NCBI GenBank assembly: GCA_005800255.1
Contig: SYGW01000126.1
Span: 1 to 24,641 of the forward strand
Direction: 5' to 3'
Origin: Nitrospiraceae bacterium
GTDB taxonomy: Bacteria; Nitrospirota; Nitrospiria; Nitrospirales; Nitrospiraceae
Length of the DNA: 24,641 bases
Of this stretch, positions 22,278 through 24,641 are shown one piece after another; the stretch's first letter is position 1, and each line of letters opens with the position of its first letter. The translations under genes and the position numbers were made by a program. The notes under the pieces were generated by a model. That model was not told where the DNA came from. It saw only the letters and a program-made list of their open reading frames with translations, and did not search any database.

Positions 22278-22604
22278 TCAGCTCCAGACCGAGTCCGGCT
22301 TGAGCTTGGCCACCGGCTGGCCCTTGCCGATGTGCTCATCCAGAATGGCCGGCACGTCGGCTTCCTTGACCTGCGAGTACCAGGTTGCATCCGGATAGAC
22401 CACGACGGTCGGTCCTTGCTCGCAAGGACCCAGGCAGGCAGAACCGGTGACCAGCACCTGGCCAGGCTGAACGCCCCGCTCCATCAATCCCATGTTGAAC
22501 GCCATCAACAACCCTGGCGAGCCGGCCGCGCCGCAGGAGGGCTTGGGGTGGCCCGGCGGCCTAGTGTTTGTGCAGACGATGATGTGATATTTCGGCTTCG
22601 GCAT
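22278..22604 (-). CDS. Thioredoxin-like [2Fe-2S] ferredoxin
   Basis: A 108-aa ferredoxin of the thioredoxin-fold [2Fe-2S] type (Aquifex Fd1/Shethna/NuoE-like). Ligand cysteines are C11 and C24 (VCTNTRPPGHPKPSC) and C57 and C61 (ACLGPC), the expected CX12C and CX3C arrangement, with a conserved TRPPGHPKPSCG loop. PTVVVYPDATWY and a C-terminal DEHIGKG helix match the family. It would carry single electrons for cytoplasmic redox enzymes. The start has AAAGGAG 6 bases upstream, one of the best sites in this window. It is the first gene of a pair with moaB, suggesting electron supply to a molybdenum enzyme or its maturation (inference). Confidence 0.92.
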   Translation of the reverse strand: MPKPKYHIIVCTNTRPPGHPKPSCGAAGSPGLLMAFNMGLMERGVQPGQVLVTGSACLGPCEQGPTVVVYPDATWYSQVKEADVPAILDEHIGKGQPVAKLKPDSVWS

Positions 22605-22633
22605 TATGACTCCTTTAGGTTGGCAAATAAATT

Positions 22634-22694
22634 GTCAGTTTTCAGTGGTCAGTTTCAGGAATTGATACTGATCACTGTTCACCGATAACTGAGT
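22634..22694. repeat. Long imperfect hairpin of CAGT/ACTG words
   Basis: Two nested pairs: CAGTTTTCAGTG (22636-22647) with CACCGATAACTG (22680-22691), and CAGTGGTCAGT (22643-22653) with ACTGATCACTG (22667-22677, one mismatch). It lies directly 3' of the gamma-glutamylcyclotransferase-like gene and is a likely terminator or 3'-end structure. Confidence 0.5.
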
Positions 22695-22698
22695 ACTC

Positions 22699-23142
22699 TC
22701 ATTTCGGCATGAACGACCGCCACCGCTCGATACATTCCTCGGGCAGCTTCCAGTGCTTGGCTCCTTTGATGACCCATTCCAGATAATGTTCCTTGGGCTT
22801 GAACTTGCCGATGGGGGCGGCCACATGGGTGTTCACCAACATTTTTCCCCCTTGCTCGTCCACCACCGTGACCTGCAGATGTCGAAACGCCCCTTCGGGC
22901 ACCTCGCCCTCGAACTCATCCATCAGCTTGAGATCTTCTTCGGTGACCTCCAGCACCACGCCCCAGACCTGCTCGCCTGGGGAGGGGGCCACGCTGGCCA
23001 ATCCGCATCGCCACTGGGACGACCAGCGGCAAAACTGAAGGGCATGGTCGGGTAGGTACGCCTTGCAGACGAACTGATGCTCGGGCGCCCGCCGCTTGAG
23101 TTGTGTCGGATTCAGATTGTCCGCATACACGAAGAATTTCAT
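22699..23142 (-). CDS. Gamma-glutamylcyclotransferase-like (AIG2/GGCT fold) protein
   Basis: A 147-aa protein of the GGCT/AIG2 superfamily. The N-terminal substrate-loop motif is VYADNLN (family YGxNL), and the proposed catalytic acid is Glu78 in LMDEFEGE (family form ...EG). GLASVAPSPGEQVWGVVLEV is the usual central hairpin. Members cyclise gamma-glutamyl amines to 5-oxoproline, or have other activities, so the precise substrate is unknown. The start at 23142 gives the family N-terminus (MKFFVYADNL); a longer frame adds 42 residues of low-complexity character. No ribosome-binding site is visible. It is divergent from the small exported-protein gene at 23298. Confidence 0.82.
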   Translation of the reverse strand: MKFFVYADNLNPTQLKRRAPEHQFVCKAYLPDHALQFCRWSSQWRCGLASVAPSPGEQVWGVVLEVTEEDLKLMDEFEGEVPEGAFRHLQVTVVDEQGGKMLVNTHVAAPIGKFKPKEHYLEWVIKGAKHWKLPEECIERWRSFMPK

Positions 23143-23261
23143 GGTTGTGCCGTGTGTGTGCGCGCAGATAGGCTCTGTGCAAGCAGAAGCAGTTGTACCA
23201 TAGGGCCTTCCAGCCTTGTCAAGGCCGGCATAGGCCGCCGGTTGAGACTTGGGGAGGCGCG

Positions 23262-23291
23262 TTGACATTTCTTCGAAGAGGCGGCTAAGCT
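23262..23291 (+). promoter_or_regulatory. Predicted promoter giving a leaderless mRNA at 23298
   Basis: TTGACA at 23262-23267, 18-base spacer, TAAGCT at 23286-23291. The ATG follows 6 bases after the -10 box, where transcription should start. Confidence 0.55.
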
Positions 23292-23297
23292 GATGCC

Positions 23298-23540
23298 ATG
23301 AGAATCAGCCGGGCCATGATGATCGGAGGCCTCCTGCCGACCTCGCTCTGGATATGGGCCAGCTCACGACCCGGCCGGAGTTTCCCATTCGACTCGATGG
23401 TGACCCCTCTTGGCTCAGGCGGATTGCAACAGCGCTTGCGGGAGCTGCAAGTGTTTCAAGCCCGCTCCTGCACCCATCTTCCAATGCCTCATACCAAGCC
23501 GGAATCTCGGCAGGTCGTGGCCGGCCAGGGCCATCGCTAG
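23298..23540 (+). CDS. Small hypothetical exported protein, 80 aa
   Basis: An 80-aa ORF whose first 25 residues (MRISRAMMIGGLLPTSLWIW...) look like a signal peptide or membrane anchor. The rest is basic, with LQQRLRELQVFQ and a C-terminal RQVVAGQGHR, and matches nothing I recognise. Support for the gene is a good promoter placed exactly to start transcription at this ATG, and a following gene only 7 bases after its stop. Against it, the overlapping frame from 23410 is also open and Cys-rich, so a frameshift or misassigned frame is possible. Function is unknown. Confidence 0.45.
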   Translation: MRISRAMMIGGLLPTSLWIWASSRPGRSFPFDSMVTPLGSGGLQQRLRELQVFQARSCTHLPMPHTKPESRQVVAGQGHR

Positions 23541-23547
23541 CCCTACG

Positions 23548-24045
23548 ATGCAGCCGGAATACAGCGACAGGACTCAGGCGGCCGGTTCATTCTCCACCAG
23601 CAAGGTGCTCCATTACCTTGCCGTCGGCCTGCTGATCGTCGGCGGCCTCGCTTATTGGGCCATGAAGCCTCCGGCTGCCAATCCGATGGCCGACCCGCGA
23701 GCCGCCGAGGCAATGGCCCTCGTGCAAACCCATCGCGCCAAAGAAGCCCCGACGCTCAGGCAAGCCCTCACGGATCGGGTGCAAGGAATGGCTGCCCGCG
23801 GAAAGGGAGTCCGCATGGGTGAGTGGACGGTCGAGAAGAAGCGCGACGATCTCTATGTGGTCAAAGTTTTTGTCCGCGAGGAGGGGAGCCAAGGCGGAGG
23901 GCTGCGCTGGTTCGAGCGGGACTACGAATGGCAGGTAGACCTGACGAAACAGTCCGTCGTGCCCATGTCCATGCCCGCGGAAGACCTCATGCCCCCCGGC
24001 ATGACCGGCCCGCTGCTCCGCGGCGGCGGCCCGGCAGGCCTGTGA
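23548..24045 (+). CDS. Hypothetical single-span membrane protein
   Basis: A 165-aa protein with a short cytoplasmic N-terminus, one membrane helix (HYLAVGLLIVGGLAYWAM, about residues 22-39) and an external domain of about 120 residues. That domain has a helix (PRAAEAMALVQTHRAKE) and a beta-rich part (EWTVEKKRDDLYVVKVFVRE, DYEWQVDLTKQSVVPMS). I do not recognise the family. The start at 23548 was chosen because it gives a normal anchor topology; the frame is open to 23410. The preceding small gene ends 7 bases upstream. Its stop is 1 base from the stop of the converging Rieske gene. Confidence 0.7.
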   Translation: MQPEYSDRTQAAGSFSTSKVLHYLAVGLLIVGGLAYWAMKPPAANPMADPRAAEAMALVQTHRAKEAPTLRQALTDRVQGMAARGKGVRMGEWTVEKKRDDLYVVKVFVREEGSQGGGLRWFERDYEWQVDLTKQSVVPMSMPAEDLMPPGMTGPLLRGGGPAGL

Positions 24046-24046
24046 G

Positions 24047-24379
24047 TCATGGCCCTGTGCCTTCCGTTTCCGGATGGACTCGCACCAGGATTTCCCCCTC
24101 CACGATATCCACCAAAAACCGGCTGACCGTAAAAACAGGATTTTCCGGCCGCTCGCCCGTGCAGACGTTGAACCGCCAGCCATGCCAGGGGCATGTCACG
24201 ATGTTGCCCTGCAGTTGCCCATCCCCCAGCGGGCCGCCGGCATGGGGACAGCAGTTATCCAACGCATAGATCGTTCCCGCGATATTGAAGAGCGCGATGC
24301 CTCGCCCCTCAACCTCAACCGAGAGACAACCGCCCGGCGCCAACTCGGCCACCTTCGCCACCGTGACCCACTGAGCCAT
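24047..24379 (-). CDS. Rieske-type [2Fe-2S] ferredoxin
   Basis: A 110-aa soluble Rieske protein. Cluster ligands are C44 and H46 (CPHAGGPL) and C63 and H66 (CPWHGWRF), the standard CxH...CxxH set with normal spacing. The rest of the fold is short, as in dioxygenase-type and NirD-like ferredoxins, with no membrane anchor, so it is a cytoplasmic electron carrier. The partner oxygenase or reductase is not in this window. The start at 24379 has GAGGAGG 5 bases upstream and a promoter behind it; a longer frame of 23 extra residues covers that promoter and is rejected. Confidence 0.93.
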   Translation of the reverse strand: MAQWVTVAKVAELAPGGCLSVEVEGRGIALFNIAGTIYALDNCCPHAGGPLGDGQLQGNIVTCPWHGWRFNVCTGERPENPVFTVSRFLVDIVEGEILVRVHPETEGTGP

Positions 24380-24402
24380 CGCCACCTCCTCAATGGCCGC
24401 CC

Positions 24403-24431
24403 AGTCTAGCCAGTTGGAGCGGAAGCTGCAA
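24403..24431 (-). promoter_or_regulatory. Predicted promoter for the Rieske ferredoxin gene
   Basis: On the minus strand: TTGCAG (24431-24426), 17-base spacer, TAGACT (24408-24403), followed by a leader of about 16 bases with GAGGAGG. Confidence 0.55.
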
Positions 24432-24552
24432 GGTTCATATCCAGCCATGGAAGAGCCAACGGATTGATTTTATAGCGGGACTATGGCATAGGGTAGGGCT
24501 GTGAAAGCCTTGGTTCGGCACTGTCGACTTGCGGGGTGACCCAGGAGGACAG

Positions 24553-24641
24553 ATGGAACTGACGCTGCTACTGAACTCGACCTACGAACCGCTTCGTGTC
24601 GTTACCTGGAAAAAAGCCATTACGCTCCTCTGGCAGGAGAA
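24553..24641 (+). CDS. HNH endonuclease-family protein, N-terminal fragment
   Basis: A gene starting at ATG 24553 with AGGAGG 4 bases upstream and running off the window end. The visible 29 residues ([20 protein letters not shown], then KAITLLWQE) match the characteristic beginning of a family of bacterial HNH endonucleases (typically VLVLNASYEPL...V.WRRAV.LL). The HNH motif itself lies beyond the window, so nuclease activity cannot be confirmed. Confidence 0.75.
   Translation, partial: MELTLLLNSTYEPLRVVTWKKAITLLWQE

Noticed and set aside
23170..23222. TTGACA on the minus strand (23222-23217) as a promoter for the gamma-glutamylcyclotransferase-like gene.
   Set aside because: The candidate -10 boxes are 14 (TATGGT) or 19 (TACAAC) bases away, both outside good spacing.

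Overview
The window is a high-GC, gene-dense bacterial chromosome segment with no rRNA, tRNA, CRISPR array, transposase or phage gene that I can see. The gene mix fits a Nitrospira-type (phylum Nitrospirota) chromosome: a KdpE-type regulator beside a BBP2/OmpL-like porin, a short-form Gnd paired with Zwf, a thioredoxin-like [2Fe-2S] ferredoxin paired with MoaB, tandem B12-type radical SAM proteins, and intergenic tracts built from CAGT/ACTG words. That assignment is an inference from gene content and sequence style and was not checked against a database.

Layout. 1-2.5 kb: end of a kdpE-type response regulator, converging on a porin gene that follows a 28-codon membrane mini-protein, then a Cys-rich hypothetical. 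2.5-4.8 kb: a membrane diguanylate cyclase divergent from an SGNH hydrolase plus thioredoxin-like pair; a perfect 22-bp palindrome lies at the predicted transcription start of the SGNH gene. 4.8-7.3 kb: gnd-zwf, the oxidative pentose phosphate operon. 7.3-7.6 kb: no gene, but a MITE-like inverted-repeat element of about 184 bp. 7.6-10.2 kb: nucleotidyltransferase-fold protein, small hypothetical, YnfA-family membrane protein and low-specificity threonine aldolase. 10.3-11.5 kb: an unrecognised 414-aa protein. 11.7-20.1 kb: the most unusual part, with a ProA-like protein whose catalytic cysteine is replaced, a SAM methyltransferase, two tandem B12-binding-type radical SAM paralogues with a CX4CX2C cluster motif, a degenerate J-domain protein and a third radical SAM protein with a DUF512-like C-terminus. 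20.1-24.6 kb: PhzF-family protein, a CBS-domain gene broken at a G8 tract, moaB, ferredoxin, a gamma-glutamylcyclotransferase-like protein, two small exported or membrane hypotheticals, a Rieske ferredoxin and the start of an HNH endonuclease gene.

How the genes work together. gnd-zwf produce pentose phosphates and reducing power. The ferredoxin, Rieske and thioredoxin-like proteins are small redox proteins, and radical SAM enzymes need such electron donors. The run from the ProA-like gene through the third radical SAM gene (about 8.3 kb, mostly plus strand) is the best candidate here for an undescribed modification or biosynthetic module, but no substrate can be named from sequence.

Regulation. 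Several genes have clear TTGACA-type promoters with unusually short leaders. In two cases (8677 minus, 23298 plus) the -10 box ends 6 bases before the ATG, which predicts leaderless mRNAs. Many gene 3' ends carry imperfect hairpins made of repeated short words.
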